Assembly: GCF_002251855.1 (NCBI RefSeq)
Contig: NZ_NOXW01000022.1
Location: 186,001 to 250,000, forward strand
DNA from: Rhodoferax sp. TH121
GTDB taxonomy: Bacteria > Pseudomonadota > Gammaproteobacteria > Burkholderiales > Burkholderiaceae_C
Length of the DNA stretch: 64,000 nucleotides
Direction of reading: 5' to 3'
The first letter of the stretch is position 1, and each line of letters begins with the position of its first letter. The translations under genes and the position numbers were made by a program. Positions 1 to 8,324 of the stretch are shown piece after piece. Below the pieces are notes generated by a model, which saw only the letters and a program-made list of their open reading frames with translations, ran no database searches and was not told the origin of the DNA.

Positions 1-1
1 T

Positions 2-64
2 GCGGCGCGCCTGCAGCAACTGCGCAGCCAGTTGCCTTCGTTGCAGCACCGGGTGTTGGCGTGA
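2..64 (+). CDS. 3' end of an unidentified upstream gene (partial)
   Basis: An open frame enters from the left edge and stops at the TGA at 62-64. The visible 20 residues are rich in Leu, Gln and Arg and end RVLA, like the tail of an amphipathic helix. The dispersed repeat begins on the next base. That is where copies of this repeat usually sit elsewhere in the window (after pgk, after the DUF1501 gene), which supports a genuine gene end. The family cannot be named from so short a piece. Confidence 0.35.
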   Translation, partial: AARLQQLRSQLPSLQHRVLA

Positions 65-126
65 TTGCTATTAATATAGGAGCTGCTTGCGCATATTCTG
101 TGTTGCCCGCAGCCCTAAAAGACTCA
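65..126 (+). repeat. Comamonadaceae-type dispersed repeat, copy 1
   Basis: The copy starts with GCTAT-N7-GGAGC followed by TGCTTGCGCATATTC. Its right half is degenerate (GCAGCCCTAAAAG instead of GGGCTAGAGGCC). It fills the space between the stop at 62-64 and the end of the minus-strand small gene at 131. Confidence 0.75.
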
Positions 127-130
127 AAAA

Positions 131-268
131 TCAGTCCTCCTTCGGAGGCGTCCGGCTGTCGTCGTCTCGGGGGAGTTCTCCCCGGTTGCGGCCGGCAAAC
201 ATGGTCCACCAAATGATGGCAACGAAGATCAGTCCGGCCCCGAGGGCTTCGAGCAACAGCAGTGTCAT
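131..268 (-). CDS. Small single-pass membrane protein
   Basis: The 45-residue frame has an acidic-hydrophobic N-terminus, one clear membrane segment (about residues 3-23, ending in IIWWTMF) and a charged tail with RNRGE and DDDSR. Small proteins of this pattern occur as hypotheticals in Comamonadaceae; that is recall, not a search. The ATG at 268-266 shares two bases with the mltA ATG at 267-269 on the other strand, so the genes diverge from the single tetranucleotide CATG. A longer in-frame start at 358 exists but would lie wholly antisense to mltA. No Shine-Dalgarno sequence is obvious. Function unknown. Confidence 0.55.
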   Translation of the reverse strand: MTLLLLEALGAGLIFVAIIWWTMFAGRNRGELPRDDDSRTPPKED

Positions 269-1403
269 GGGGCGGGTTCGCTCGGTGGTGGCAATGGTGT
301 CGATTGTAGGAACGCTGGTGGGCTGCGGCAGCGTGCCACTGTATGCCCCTGTGGCCAACCCGGCCTCAGCGCCCGCGGTGCGCCCGGTACCTGTTGCCCC
401 GCCGGAGGGAGCTCTGTCGCAGGCCCGGGGTACTTGGGTGCCGGTGCCATGGTCCGATCTGCCTGGCTGGGGCAGCGACTACCTGTTTGAAGCCTGGAAT
501 GCTTGGCTCAAGAGCTGTGAGAAATCAACGCCCCCTTGGGTTGCGCTGTGCCCTGAGGTGCGCCGCCTGAGCATTGGCAGCGCCCAGGAGCAGCTGGCCT
601 GGATGCAGGCGCGCCTGCAGGCTTACCGCATTGAAGCGGCACCGGGCGAATCCACCGGGCTTCTCACGAGTTACTTTGAGCCGGTGATCGAAGCCAGCCG
701 CGTACCTGCCCCTGGCTTCACTGTGCCGCTCTATGGGCCTCCGCCGGGACTGGCCCAGCGCAAGCCCTGGTACACGCGCCAAGAGATGGACACCCTGCCC
801 GAAGCACAGGCCGTGCTGAAGGGGCGTGCCATTGCCTATATGGCCGATCCGGTGGACGCCTTGGTCCTGCAAATCCAGGGCTCTGGCCGGGTGCGCATGG
901 CCCAGGCCGACGGCAGCCAGCGTTGGGTGCGCCTGGCCTATGCCGGGACCAATGACCAACCCTACCGCAGTGTGGGCCGCTGGCTGCTGGACCAAGGGCT
1001 GGTGAAAGATGCCTCGTGGCCCGGCATCAAGGCTTGGCTGGCACAAAACCCCGGGCGTCAGCAGGAGCTGCTGTGGAGCAACCCGCGTGTGGTGTTTTTC
1101 AAGGAAGAAACCCTGTCGGAGCTGGAGTCGGCTTTTGGTCCGCGTGGTGCCCAAGGTGTGGCGTTGACGCCAGGCCGCTCCATCGCGGTAGACCCTGGCA
1201 GCGTGCCTTATGGCACACCGGTCTGGCTTGTCTCGCCCGGGCCACAAACCAGCCTGCAAAAGCTGGTGTTGGCACAAGACACCGGGAGCGCCATCACGGG
1301 TGCCGTGCGCGCCGACTACTTTGCTGGCTGGGGCGCCGAAGCCGGTGACCTCGCGGGCCGCCTGCGGCAGCCGCTCCAGATGTGGGCGATCTGGCCGAAA
1401 TAG
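267..1403 (+). CDS. mltA: Membrane-bound lytic murein transglycosylase A
   Basis: MltA cuts peptidoglycan glycan strands non-hydrolytically and leaves 1,6-anhydro-muramic ends. The start at 267 gives 378 residues, the usual size for the family. It has an N-terminal signal with a positive MGRVR start, a hydrophobic stretch and a lipobox ending in Cys20 (TLVGC), so it should be an outer-membrane lipoprotein. The MltA domain follows, with the conserved LQIQGSGRV block. The C-terminal 3D domain carries AQDTGSAITGAVRADYF, which includes the catalytic Asp region. In-frame non-ATG codons further upstream would add a poor leader overlapping the repeat. Start choice is moderately sure, function is sure. 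Confidence 0.93.
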   Translation: MGRVRSVVAMVSIVGTLVGCGSVPLYAPVANPASAPAVRPVPVAPPEGALSQARGTWVPVPWSDLPGWGSDYLFEAWNAWLKSCEKSTPPWVALCPEVRRLSIGSAQEQLAWMQARLQAYRIEAAPGESTGLLTSYFEPVIEASRVPAPGFTVPLYGPPPGLAQRKPWYTRQEMDTLPEAQAVLKGRAIAYMADPVDALVLQIQGSGRVRMAQADGSQRWVRLAYAGTNDQPYRSVGRWLLDQGLVKDASWPGIKAWLAQNPGRQQELLWSNPRVVFFKEETLSELESAFGPRGAQGVALTPGRSIAVDPGSVPYGTPVWLVSPGPQTSLQKLVLAQDTGSAITGAVRADYFAGWGAEAGDLAGRLRQPLQMWAIWPK

Positions 1404-1462
1404 TCTGGATGGCGTTACCATGGCAACACAGCAACCTTGAAGCCTTCAAAAGGACGGACCCC

Positions 1463-2416
1463 ATGAGCAAAGAAATGCGCGAGATTGACGAGCGGACCAA
1501 CCTGGCCGCCAACAGCATGTTTGAGCTGCTGCTGTTTCGTTTGGGTGAAGCGGCCAACAGTGCGGACCGCCGCGAGCTGTTTGGCATCAACGTGTTCAAG
1601 GTCCGCGAAATTCTGGTCATGCCTGAGATCACCGCCATGGTGAATTCGCCCCCCCAGGTCATGGGTGTGGCCAATATCCGCGGTCAGATGATCACCGTCA
1701 TCAACCTGCCCATGGTGGTGGGTTGCAAGCCCACCAAGGGCCTGGGTATCCTGCTGGTGACCGAGTTTGCGCGCACCACCCAGGCCTTTGCGGTCGAAGA
1801 GGTCAATGAAATCGTGCGTTTGGAGTGGAAGCATGTGCTGTCGGCCGAAAATTCGGGTGGCGGCCTTGTAACCAGCATTGCGCGCCTGGACGGCGCGGCT
1901 GAAAACACCCGCCTCGCCCAAGTGCTGGACGTGGAGCAAATCCTGCGCGATGTCATGCCACAGGAAGTCAAGATCGAGGATGCCAAAACGGTTGCCAAAG
2001 TCCGCTTGGAGCCCGGCCAGATCATTTTGGCGGCCGACGATTCTGCAGTGGCCCGCATGATGATAGAAAAAGGGCTCAAGGCCATGGATGTGCCTTACGT
2101 CATGACCAAGACAGGCAAGGAGGCCTGGGAGCGTCTGCAATCCCTCCACGCCGCGGCGGCGGCCGAGGGCAAGTCCATCAAGGACAAGGTGGCCTTGGTG
2201 TTGACCGACTTGGAAATGCCTGAGATGGATGGCTTTACGCTAACGCGTAACATCAAGCAGGATGGACGCTTCAACCAGATTCCAGTCATCATTCACTCTT
2301 CGCTTACCGGCTCTACCAACGAGAGCCATGTGAAGAGTGTGGGCGCTGATGCCTACATCGCCAAGTTTGTGGAAGAGGAGCTGGCTGCCACCATCCGCGA
2401 CGTCTTTAACCGATAA
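1463..2416 (+). CDS. cheV: CheV-type chemotaxis coupling/response-regulator protein
   Basis: CheV couples chemoreceptors to the kinase CheA through a CheW domain and is adjusted by phosphorylation of a receiver domain. The 317-residue protein has the CheW-like domain first (about 30-175, with VFKVREIL and VANIRGQMITVINL). The receiver follows (about 190-317), with LTDLEMPEMDG placing the phospho-acceptor at Asp249. The ATG at 1463 is preceded by AAGGACGG at 1450-1457. No che or flagellar genes are nearby, so it stands alone here. The family assignment is strong; which receptors it serves cannot be told. Confidence 0.92.
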   Translation: MSKEMREIDERTNLAANSMFELLLFRLGEAANSADRRELFGINVFKVREILVMPEITAMVNSPPQVMGVANIRGQMITVINLPMVVGCKPTKGLGILLVTEFARTTQAFAVEEVNEIVRLEWKHVLSAENSGGGLVTSIARLDGAAENTRLAQVLDVEQILRDVMPQEVKIEDAKTVAKVRLEPGQIILAADDSAVARMMIEKGLKAMDVPYVMTKTGKEAWERLQSLHAAAAAEGKSIKDKVALVLTDLEMPEMDGFTLTRNIKQDGRFNQIPVIIHSSLTGSTNESHVKSVGADAYIAKFVEEELAATIRDVFNR

Positions 2417-2439
2417 CGAAGTTCTGCACCGTATGCACA

Positions 2440-2462
2440 AGGGGCCTCGAGGCCCCTTTTTA
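2440..2462. terminator. Bidirectional terminator between cheV and the lysR-type gene
   Basis: A perfect 18-nt palindrome (AGGGGCCTCGAGGCCCCT, 2440-2457) is followed by five T on the plus strand. It lies 24 bases after the cheV stop. The T tract overlaps the stop codon (2460-2462) of the convergent LysR-family gene. Confidence 0.85.
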
Positions 2463-3488
2463 CATTTTGCATTCGACCAGCCGCGAACCGTGCTCCAGCA
2501 CGAATTCACGGAAGGCGCCATTCACACCGCTGAGCGCCGAGTCACGCCGGTGCAGCAGACACCAATCCAGCATTTTGGGCATGTCTTCCATGTGCAGCAC
2601 GGCCAGCTTGCCGGCCTCAATCTCTACTTGGAAGGTGTGTGCCGACAGAAAGCTGATGCCCATGCCCGCCATAACGGCCTGCTTGATAGTTTCGTTGCCT
2701 GACAGCTCCATGGTTACCCGCACTGGTAGCGATTGGGCCTGCAGCAGGTGGTCGAAAAATTGGCGTGTGGCCGACCCCGGTTCACGGAAGATGAAGGGCT
2801 CGTCGCGCAGCGCATCCCAGTGGATCCGGCGTTTTTTTGCCAACGGGTGGTTGGCGGCGGCCACCACGCAATGTGGGTTCTGCGCAAAGGTCTCGGCTTC
2901 CACATCGGCTTCAGATGGCGGATATCCCGCAATCGCGACATCCAGCTGGTGGTCCTGCAGCATCGCCAGGATGGTTTCGCGCCGGTCCACTGTCAGCTTG
3001 AACTTCACACCCGGCCAATGTTCGGCAAAGGCCATGAGCAGCGCAGGTGCAAAGTAGTGGGCGGAGGAAACCACGCCCAAATGGAGCAGCCCGCCGCGAC
3101 CGCCCTCCGTGTTGTGAAAGACACCCAGGGCCTCTTCCGCCATGGTGACTTGGTTCAGGATGCGCCGTGCCTGGCGCAGCATTTCTTCGCCGGCCTGGCT
3201 CAGGCGCACCTGACGGCCCGTCTTTACCAGCAGCTGCAGGCCAAGTTCTGCCTCCAGTTGTTGCACCTGCATGGAGACGGCCGGCTGCGTCACGTTCATC
3301 TGCTCGGCTGCACGCGAATAGTTCAGCTGCGTGGCCACGGCTTCGAACAGTCGGAGTTGGCGCAGGGTGAGGTTTTTGAGGCGATTGTCGCGCTTGCCGC
3401 CCGGTGTCTCAGTCGGGGACGATTCCCCACCACGGGATTTCCCTAGGACTTTGGCTATTGTCGATGCGTTGGCAGTACGGGTTTTCAT
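2460..3488 (-). CDS. LysR-family transcriptional regulator (CbbR-like) next to the rhamnose operon
   Basis: LysR regulators bind DNA as tetramers and usually control a divergent operon in response to a small molecule. The 342-residue protein has a winged-helix DNA-binding domain at about residues 38-100 (LRQLRLFEAVATQLNYSRAA, then TQPAVS), followed by a co-inducer domain of two lobes. The sequence resembles the CbbR/CysB-like subgroup. It has an unusual 37-residue polar N-terminal extension, and no alternative ATG, GTG or TTG was found closer to the HTH. It diverges from the rhamnose genes across 188 bases that hold a LysR-like operator, so it is a candidate regulator of rhamnose use. That role is inferred from position only. 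Confidence 0.85.
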   Translation of the reverse strand: MKTRTANASTIAKVLGKSRGGESSPTETPGGKRDNRLKNLTLRQLRLFEAVATQLNYSRAAEQMNVTQPAVSMQVQQLEAELGLQLLVKTGRQVRLSQAGEEMLRQARRILNQVTMAEEALGVFHNTEGGRGGLLHLGVVSSAHYFAPALLMAFAEHWPGVKFKLTVDRRETILAMLQDHQLDVAIAGYPPSEADVEAETFAQNPHCVVAAANHPLAKKRRIHWDALRDEPFIFREPGSATRQFFDHLLQAQSLPVRVTMELSGNETIKQAVMAGMGISFLSAHTFQVEIEAGKLAVLHMEDMPKMLDWCLLHRRDSALSGVNGAFREFVLEHGSRLVECKM

Positions 3489-3581
3489 CGGTGTTTACCC
3501 TAGGGATTTTGCATGTGGCGACCGCCCGCCGTCGGGGGCACTGTGAGCTTCAGAACGGTGTGGAGCAAATTCTAGTGATCT

Positions 3582-3596
3582 ATCAGGATTTCTGAT
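3582..3596. promoter_or_regulatory. Candidate LysR operator upstream of the rhamnose operon
   Basis: A perfect inverted repeat ATCAG-N5-CTGAT lies in the divergent intergenic region. It is centred about 65 bases before the inferred transcription start of the rhamnose operon, where LysR recognition sites normally lie. The region is AT-rich compared with its surroundings. Confidence 0.45.
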
Positions 3597-3618
3597 GATT
3601 TTTATAAAAAAGTCTAAG

Positions 3619-3647
3619 TTGTTCCTATAGCTCTGCCTGTCTACAGT
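3619..3647 (+). promoter_or_regulatory. Candidate sigma-70 promoter of the rhamnose operon
   Basis: TTGTTC at 3619-3624 and TACAGT at 3642-3647 are separated by 17 bases. They lie just downstream of the candidate LysR site and 30 bases before the first ATG. The matches to consensus are partial, as expected for an activated promoter. Confidence 0.35.
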
Positions 3648-3676
3648 CACGCCAATCCTTCGAAACTGCACCGCAC

Positions 3677-5782
3677 ATGACCTCTCGCTCTCAACCCGCT
3701 CCGTTCCCCGTCTGGAACCCGGACCACGCCGCCAAGCTGGACCAGCCCAATCTGCTGCTGTACCGCTCCAACCTGCTGGGTTCCGACCTGCGCATCACCA
3801 ACTACGGTGGTGGCAACACCTCCGCCAAGATCACCCAAAAAGACCCGCTGACTGGCCAAGATGTACGAGTGCTGTGGGTCAAGGGTTCCGGCGGCGATGT
3901 GGGCTCCATGAAGCTCGACGGTTTCTCCACGCTCTACATGGACAAGCTCAATGCCCTGCAAGGCATTTACCGCGGCCCCGAGCATGAAGACGAAATGGTG
4001 GGCTACCTGCCACACTGCACCTTCAATCTGAACCCGCGTGCTGCCAGTATCGACACCCCGCTGCATGCCTACCTGCCCTTTGCGCACGTGGACCATATGC
4101 ACCCGGACTCGGTCATCGCCATTGCGGCCATGGCCAATAGCGAAAGCATTACCAAGGAAGCCTTTGGCGGCACCATCGGCTGGCTGCCTTGGCGCCGTCC
4201 CGGTTACGAGCTGGGCCTGCAACTGCAACGCTATGTGGCAGCCCACCCCGGCCTTAAAGGCCTGGTGCTCGGTGGTCATGGCCTATTCACCTGGGGCGAC
4301 GATTCCCAAAGCTGCTACGAGAACACCGTGGCCGTGATTGAACAAGCCCAAACCTGGCTGGCCGTACAGGCTCAGGCCCGCAAAGCCGTGCCGTTTGGTG
4401 GCGCCAAAGTCAACGCACTCGATGTGGCAGCGCAAGATGAGGTGTTGGCCCGCGTGCTGCCTGTGCTCCGTGGCCAGGCCTCGCAAAGCGGGCACAAGCT
4501 CTTGCATGTGGACCGCCAGGACGTGGTGATGGAATTTGTGAACAGCCAGCAGTTGGAGAGCTTGGCCGCGCTCGGCACCTCATGCCCCGACCACTTTTTG
4601 CGCACCAAGATCAAGCCGTTGATCCTTGATGAATCGATCTACAACCTGGACGGTGCCGAACTCTCCAAGGCCATTGCCGCCAAATTGGCCGACTACCGCG
4701 CCGACTACACCGCCTACTACGAGCGCTGCAAGCGCGCCAACAGCCCGGCGCTGCGCGACCCGAACCCCGTCATCATCCTGCTGCCGCGCATCGGCATGGT
4801 GGCCATTGCCAAGGACAAGGCCACGGCCCGCATTGCCGGCGAGTTCTATGTGAACGCCATCAACGTGATGCGCGATGCCAACGCCATTGACACCTATGTG
4901 GGCCTGCCCGAGCAGGAAGCGTTTGACATCGAGTACTGGCTGCTCGAAGAAGCCAAGCTGCAACGCATGCCCAAAGCCAAGCCTCTGGTGGGCAAGGTGG
5001 CCTTGGTCACCGGTGGCGCAGGTGGCATTGGCCGCGCGATTGTGGAGCGCCAGTTGCAAGAGGGCGTGTGCGCCGTGCTGCTGGACATTGACACCGAAGC
5101 ACTCAACAGCACCGTGGCCGAGCTGGCCAAGAAATACGGCAAGGACGTGGTGCGCGGTGTGGTCTGCGATGTGACGAGTGAAGAGTCCGTGATTGCGGCC
5201 TATGCCCGCACGGCCATCGAATACGGTGGCGTGGACATTCTGGTGTCCAACGCCGGTATTGCCTCCGCCTCGCCACTGGAAGACACCACGCTGGCCCTGT
5301 GGAACCGCAACCAGAGCATTCTGGCTACGGGCTACTTTCTGGTGGGCCGCGAAGCCTTCCGTCTCATGAAGGCACAGGCCTTGGGCGGCTCCATGGTGTT
5401 CATTGCCAGCAAAAACGGCATGGTGGCCAGCAACCAGGCGGTGGCCTACTGCGCTGCCAAGGCCGCCGAGATTCAGCTGTCCCGCAGCTTTGCGCTGGAA
5501 GGCGCGCCCTTGGGCATTCGCTGCAACGTGGTGAACCCCGATGCGGTGATCCGTGGCAGCAAAATCTGGACCGGTACCTGGAGCCAGGAACGCGCCGCGG
5601 CCAACAAGGTGAGTGAGCAAGAGCTCGAGGCCTTTTACCGCGACCGCTCCATGCTCAAGCGCAGCGTCTTCCCCGAAGACATTGCTGAGGCGACCTATTT
5701 CCTCGCAAGCGAGCTAGCCGCCAAGTCCACCGGCAACATCCTCAACGTGGACGCGGGCAACTTGGCTGCCTTCCCGCGCTAA
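3677..5782 (+). CDS. rhaD: Bifunctional rhamnulose-1-phosphate aldolase / short-chain dehydrogenase
   Basis: This fused enzyme cleaves L-rhamnulose 1-phosphate to dihydroxyacetone phosphate and L-lactaldehyde, and is thought to oxidise the aldehyde to lactate. The 701-residue protein has a class II aldolase domain (about 1-420) with the metal-binding HVDHMH cluster and a later GGHGLFTWG block. A Rossmann short-chain dehydrogenase domain follows (about 436-701) with TGGAGGIG at 445-452 and the catalytic Tyr591-x3-Lys595. It is the first gene of the operon and lies 24 bases before rhaI. The domain order matches the RhaD/RhaE fusion known in other proteobacteria and Bacillus. The name is sure at family level. 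Confidence 0.9.
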   Translation: MTSRSQPAPFPVWNPDHAAKLDQPNLLLYRSNLLGSDLRITNYGGGNTSAKITQKDPLTGQDVRVLWVKGSGGDVGSMKLDGFSTLYMDKLNALQGIYRGPEHEDEMVGYLPHCTFNLNPRAASIDTPLHAYLPFAHVDHMHPDSVIAIAAMANSESITKEAFGGTIGWLPWRRPGYELGLQLQRYVAAHPGLKGLVLGGHGLFTWGDDSQSCYENTVAVIEQAQTWLAVQAQARKAVPFGGAKVNALDVAAQDEVLARVLPVLRGQASQSGHKLLHVDRQDVVMEFVNSQQLESLAALGTSCPDHFLRTKIKPLILDESIYNLDGAELSKAIAAKLADYRADYTAYYERCKRANSPALRDPNPVIILLPRIGMVAIAKDKATARIAGEFYVNAINVMRDANAIDTYVGLPEQEAFDIEYWLLEEAKLQRMPKAKPLVGKVALVTGGAGGIGRAIVERQLQEGVCAVLLDIDTEALNSTVAELAKKYGKDVVRGVVCDVTSEESVIAAYARTAIEYGGVDILVSNAGIASASPLEDTTLALWNRNQSILATGYFLVGREAFRLMKAQALGGSMVFIASKNGMVASNQAVAYCAAKAAEIQLSRSFALEGAPLGIRCNVVNPDAVIRGSKIWTGTWSQERAAANKVSEQELEAFYRDRSMLKRSVFPEDIAEATYFLASELAAKSTGNILNVDAGNLAAFPR

Positions 5783-5806
5783 GACAACACGCATCCGAGA
5801 CGCACC

Positions 5807-7096
5807 ATGACACAACTGATCAACGCCGCTCTGATTGCGGAACACAACACCCAGGCCGCCGCGCGCGTCAACCTGGACTACGAAAACCTGGGCGAGCAGC
5901 TGGCCCGCCGGGGGGTGGATATCGAGGTGCTGAAAGCCCAGGTGGCCCAGTTTGCGGTGGCCGTACCTAGCTGGGGTGTGGGCACCGGCGGTACCCGCTT
6001 TGCGCGCTTCCCTGGCCTGGGCGAGCCGCGCCATGTGTTCGACAAGATTCAGGATTGTGGTGTGATTCAGCAGCTGGTGCGCTGCACGCCCACCGTGTCC
6101 CCCCACTTTCCCTGGGACAAGGTGAGCGACTACACGGAGCTGCGCCAGCACGCAGAGGCGCATGGCGTGGCTTTTGATGCGGTCAACTCCAACACCTTCT
6201 CCGACCAGAAGGACCAGCCGCTGTCCTACAAGTTCGGCAGTCTGACCCATGCCGACGCAGGCGTGCGCGCCCAGGCCGTGGCGCACAACCTGGAGTGCAT
6301 CGAGATCGGCAAGCAACTGGGCAGCAAGGCGCTGACCGTGTGGATTGGCGATGGTTCCAACTTCCCCGGACAAAGCCACTTCCGCCGCCAATTCGAGCGC
6401 TACTTGGACAGCAACCGTCAGATCTACGCTGCCCTGCCCGCGGACTGGCGCATGTTCCTGGAGCACAAGATGTTCGAGCCTGCGTTCTACGCCACGGTCA
6501 TCCAGGACTGGGGCAGCAGCCTGCTGGCCGCGCAAACCCTTGGCCCCAAGGCGCATTGCCTGGTGGACCTGGGCCACCACGCACCCAATACCAACATCGA
6601 GTTGATCGTGGCGCGCCTGGTGCATGCCCAAAAGCTGGCTGGCTTCCACTTCAACGACAGCAAGTACGGTGACGACGATCTGGACAGCGGCAGCATCAAT
6701 CCTTACCAGCTCTTCTTGGTGTTTAACGAATTGGTGGATGCCGCGCAAAGCCAGGCCGCGAACTTTGATCCTGCCTACATGCTGGACCAGTCGCACAACG
6801 TGACAGACCCCATCGAGAGCCTGATGACCAGTGCCGTGACCGTGCAGCGCTGCTACGCCCAGGCCTTGCTGGTGGACCGCAAGGCGTTGACCGCCTACCA
6901 GGACAGCAACGACGTGCTGATGGCCGCACAAACGCTGAAGCAAGCCTTTCACACCGACGTGACGCCGCTGCTGCAGAAGATCCGCATGGATGCCGGCGGC
7001 GCTGTGGACCCGGTACAGGCCTACCGCGCCAGCGGCTACCGCAAGCAGATGGCGGCCATCCGCCCTGCCAGCGGCCCCAGCAGCGGCATTGTTTGA
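5807..7096 (+). CDS. rhaI: L-rhamnose isomerase (RhaI type)
   Basis: The enzyme converts L-rhamnose to L-rhamnulose. The 429 residues match the Pseudomonas stutzeri/Rhizobium-type isomerase, a TIM barrel unlike E. coli RhaA. Likely metal ligands can be seen in LEHKMFEP (Glu), LVDLGHHAPN (Asp) and GFHFNDSKYGDDDLD (His and Asp). It follows the aldolase gene after 24 bases and is clearly co-transcribed with it. A hairpin begins right at its stop codon. Confidence 0.93.
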   Translation: MTQLINAALIAEHNTQAAARVNLDYENLGEQLARRGVDIEVLKAQVAQFAVAVPSWGVGTGGTRFARFPGLGEPRHVFDKIQDCGVIQQLVRCTPTVSPHFPWDKVSDYTELRQHAEAHGVAFDAVNSNTFSDQKDQPLSYKFGSLTHADAGVRAQAVAHNLECIEIGKQLGSKALTVWIGDGSNFPGQSHFRRQFERYLDSNRQIYAALPADWRMFLEHKMFEPAFYATVIQDWGSSLLAAQTLGPKAHCLVDLGHHAPNTNIELIVARLVHAQKLAGFHFNDSKYGDDDLDSGSINPYQLFLVFNELVDAAQSQAANFDPAYMLDQSHNVTDPIESLMTSAVTVQRCYAQALLVDRKALTAYQDSNDVLMAAQTLKQAFHTDVTPLLQKIRMDAGGAVDPVQAYRASGYRKQMAAIRPASGPSSGIV

Positions 7097-7124
7097 GCGA
7101 GATTGCATGGGCAATGTCGCGCTC
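7095..7124 (+). other. Intercistronic hairpin after rhaI
   Basis: GAGCGAGATTGC and GCAATGTCGCGCTC pair with a short bulge around an ATGG loop. No T tract follows. It probably acts in mRNA processing or stability rather than termination, separating rhaDI from rhaS. Confidence 0.45.
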
Positions 7125-7226
7125 CCCATCGAATCCGGTTCACGCCACCAAGTCCAGGTGTGTGCAGTCGGTATCGAGACCGGCCTTAGTGCCAAATTTT
7201 TCTACTAACAATTCCAGGAGACACGC

Positions 7227-8219
7227 ATGAAGAAACAACTCAAGACCCTGCTGACCATCGCACTGAGTGCGGCTCTCGTCAGTCCTGCATTTGCAGCCGA
7301 CAAGATCGCTCTGGTGGTGAAGAGCCTGGGCAACGGCTTCTTTGACGCCGCCAACCAGGGTGCGCAGGAAGCCGCCAAGGAGCTCAAGAACGTCGAGATC
7401 ATTTACACCGGCCCCGCCAAGGCGACTGCCGAAGGCCAGATCGAAATCGTCAACTCGCTGATCGCGCAAAAGGTCTCTGCCATCGTGATCTCCGCCAACG
7501 ACCCCGACGCCCTGGCCCCCGTGCTCAAGCGCGCCATGGACCGCGGCATCAAGGTGCTGTCATTTGACTCCGGCGTGCGCAAAGATGGCCGCCTGATGCA
7601 CCTGAATCCCTCCAGCAACCCGCTGATTGGGGAGAAGCTGGTGAAGATGACCCAGGAAGCCATCGGCGCAACTGGCGAAGTGGCCGTGCTGTCTGCCACC
7701 GCGCAAGCCACCAACCAGAACATCTGGATCGAAGAAGCCAAGAAGGTGCTGGCCCAGCCCGCGTACAAGGGCCTGAAACTGGTCAGCGTGGTCTACGGTG
7801 ACGACCAGACCGACAAGAGCTACCGGGAAGCCCAAGGCCTGTTCAAAAGCTACCCCAACCTGAAGGCCATCATCGCCCCCACCACGGTGGGCGTGGCAGC
7901 CGCCGCCAAGGCGGTGCAGGATGAAAAGAAGGTCGGCAAAATTTTCGTAACCGGTTTGGGTCTGCCTTCGGAAATGGCCGGCCATGTGAAGAGTGGTGCG
8001 GTCAAGTCTTTCGCCATCTGGAACCCTATCGACCTGGGCTATTCGTCCATCTACGCCGCCAGCCAGTTCATCAGCGGCAAGGTTACCGGCAAGGCCGGTG
8101 ACAAGGTCTCCTTGGGTCGCGTGGGCACCGTGACGTTGGATGCCAATGGCGAAGCCGCCATGGCCGAGCCTTTCACGTACGATGCCTCCAACGTCGAGAA
8201 GTTCGCCAAGTTCTTCTGA
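7227..8219 (+). CDS. rhaS: Rhamnose ABC transporter, periplasmic binding protein
   Basis: This protein captures rhamnose in the periplasm and delivers it to the RhaPQ permeases. The 330 residues begin with a typical Sec signal (MKKQLKTLL, hydrophobic core, cleavage after AFA at about 23). The two-lobed sugar-binding fold of the ribose/rhamnose family (Peripla_BP_4) follows. A strong ribosome site AGGAGA precedes the ATG. The gene is bracketed by two intercistronic hairpins, fitting the higher expression that binding proteins need compared with their transporter subunits. Substrate is assigned from the operon. Confidence 0.92.
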   Translation: MKKQLKTLLTIALSAALVSPAFAADKIALVVKSLGNGFFDAANQGAQEAAKELKNVEIIYTGPAKATAEGQIEIVNSLIAQKVSAIVISANDPDALAPVLKRAMDRGIKVLSFDSGVRKDGRLMHLNPSSNPLIGEKLVKMTQEAIGATGEVAVLSATAQATNQNIWIEEAKKVLAQPAYKGLKLVSVVYGDDQTDKSYREAQGLFKSYPNLKAIIAPTTVGVAAAAKAVQDEKKVGKIFVTGLGLPSEMAGHVKSGAVKSFAIWNPIDLGYSSIYAASQFISGKVTGKAGDKVSLGRVGTVTLDANGEAAMAEPFTYDASNVEKFAKFF

Positions 8220-8228
8220 TGTCGAAGC

Positions 8229-8250
8229 AGCCGGCCCCTGCGGGCCGGCT
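8229..8250 (+). other. Intercistronic stem-loop after rhaS
   Basis: A perfect 9-bp stem (AGCCGGCCC / GGGCCGGCT) with a 4-base loop lies ten bases after the rhaS stop. No T run follows directly; seven T occur about 50 bases on. It is likely to protect rhaS mRNA or cause partial termination before rhaT. Confidence 0.6.
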
Positions 8251-8324
8251 GTGCGCAGTGTGAAGGGGGCAGCCCTGCCTCGGTGGGGTGGCCCCTTGTT
8301 TTTTTGGAATGTTGGATTCTCATC

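Noticed and set aside
2460-3488. LysR gene as cbbR, the regulator of carbon fixation
   Set aside because: The sequence resembles CbbR but no RuBisCO or other cbb gene is in the window; only the subgroup likeness is kept.
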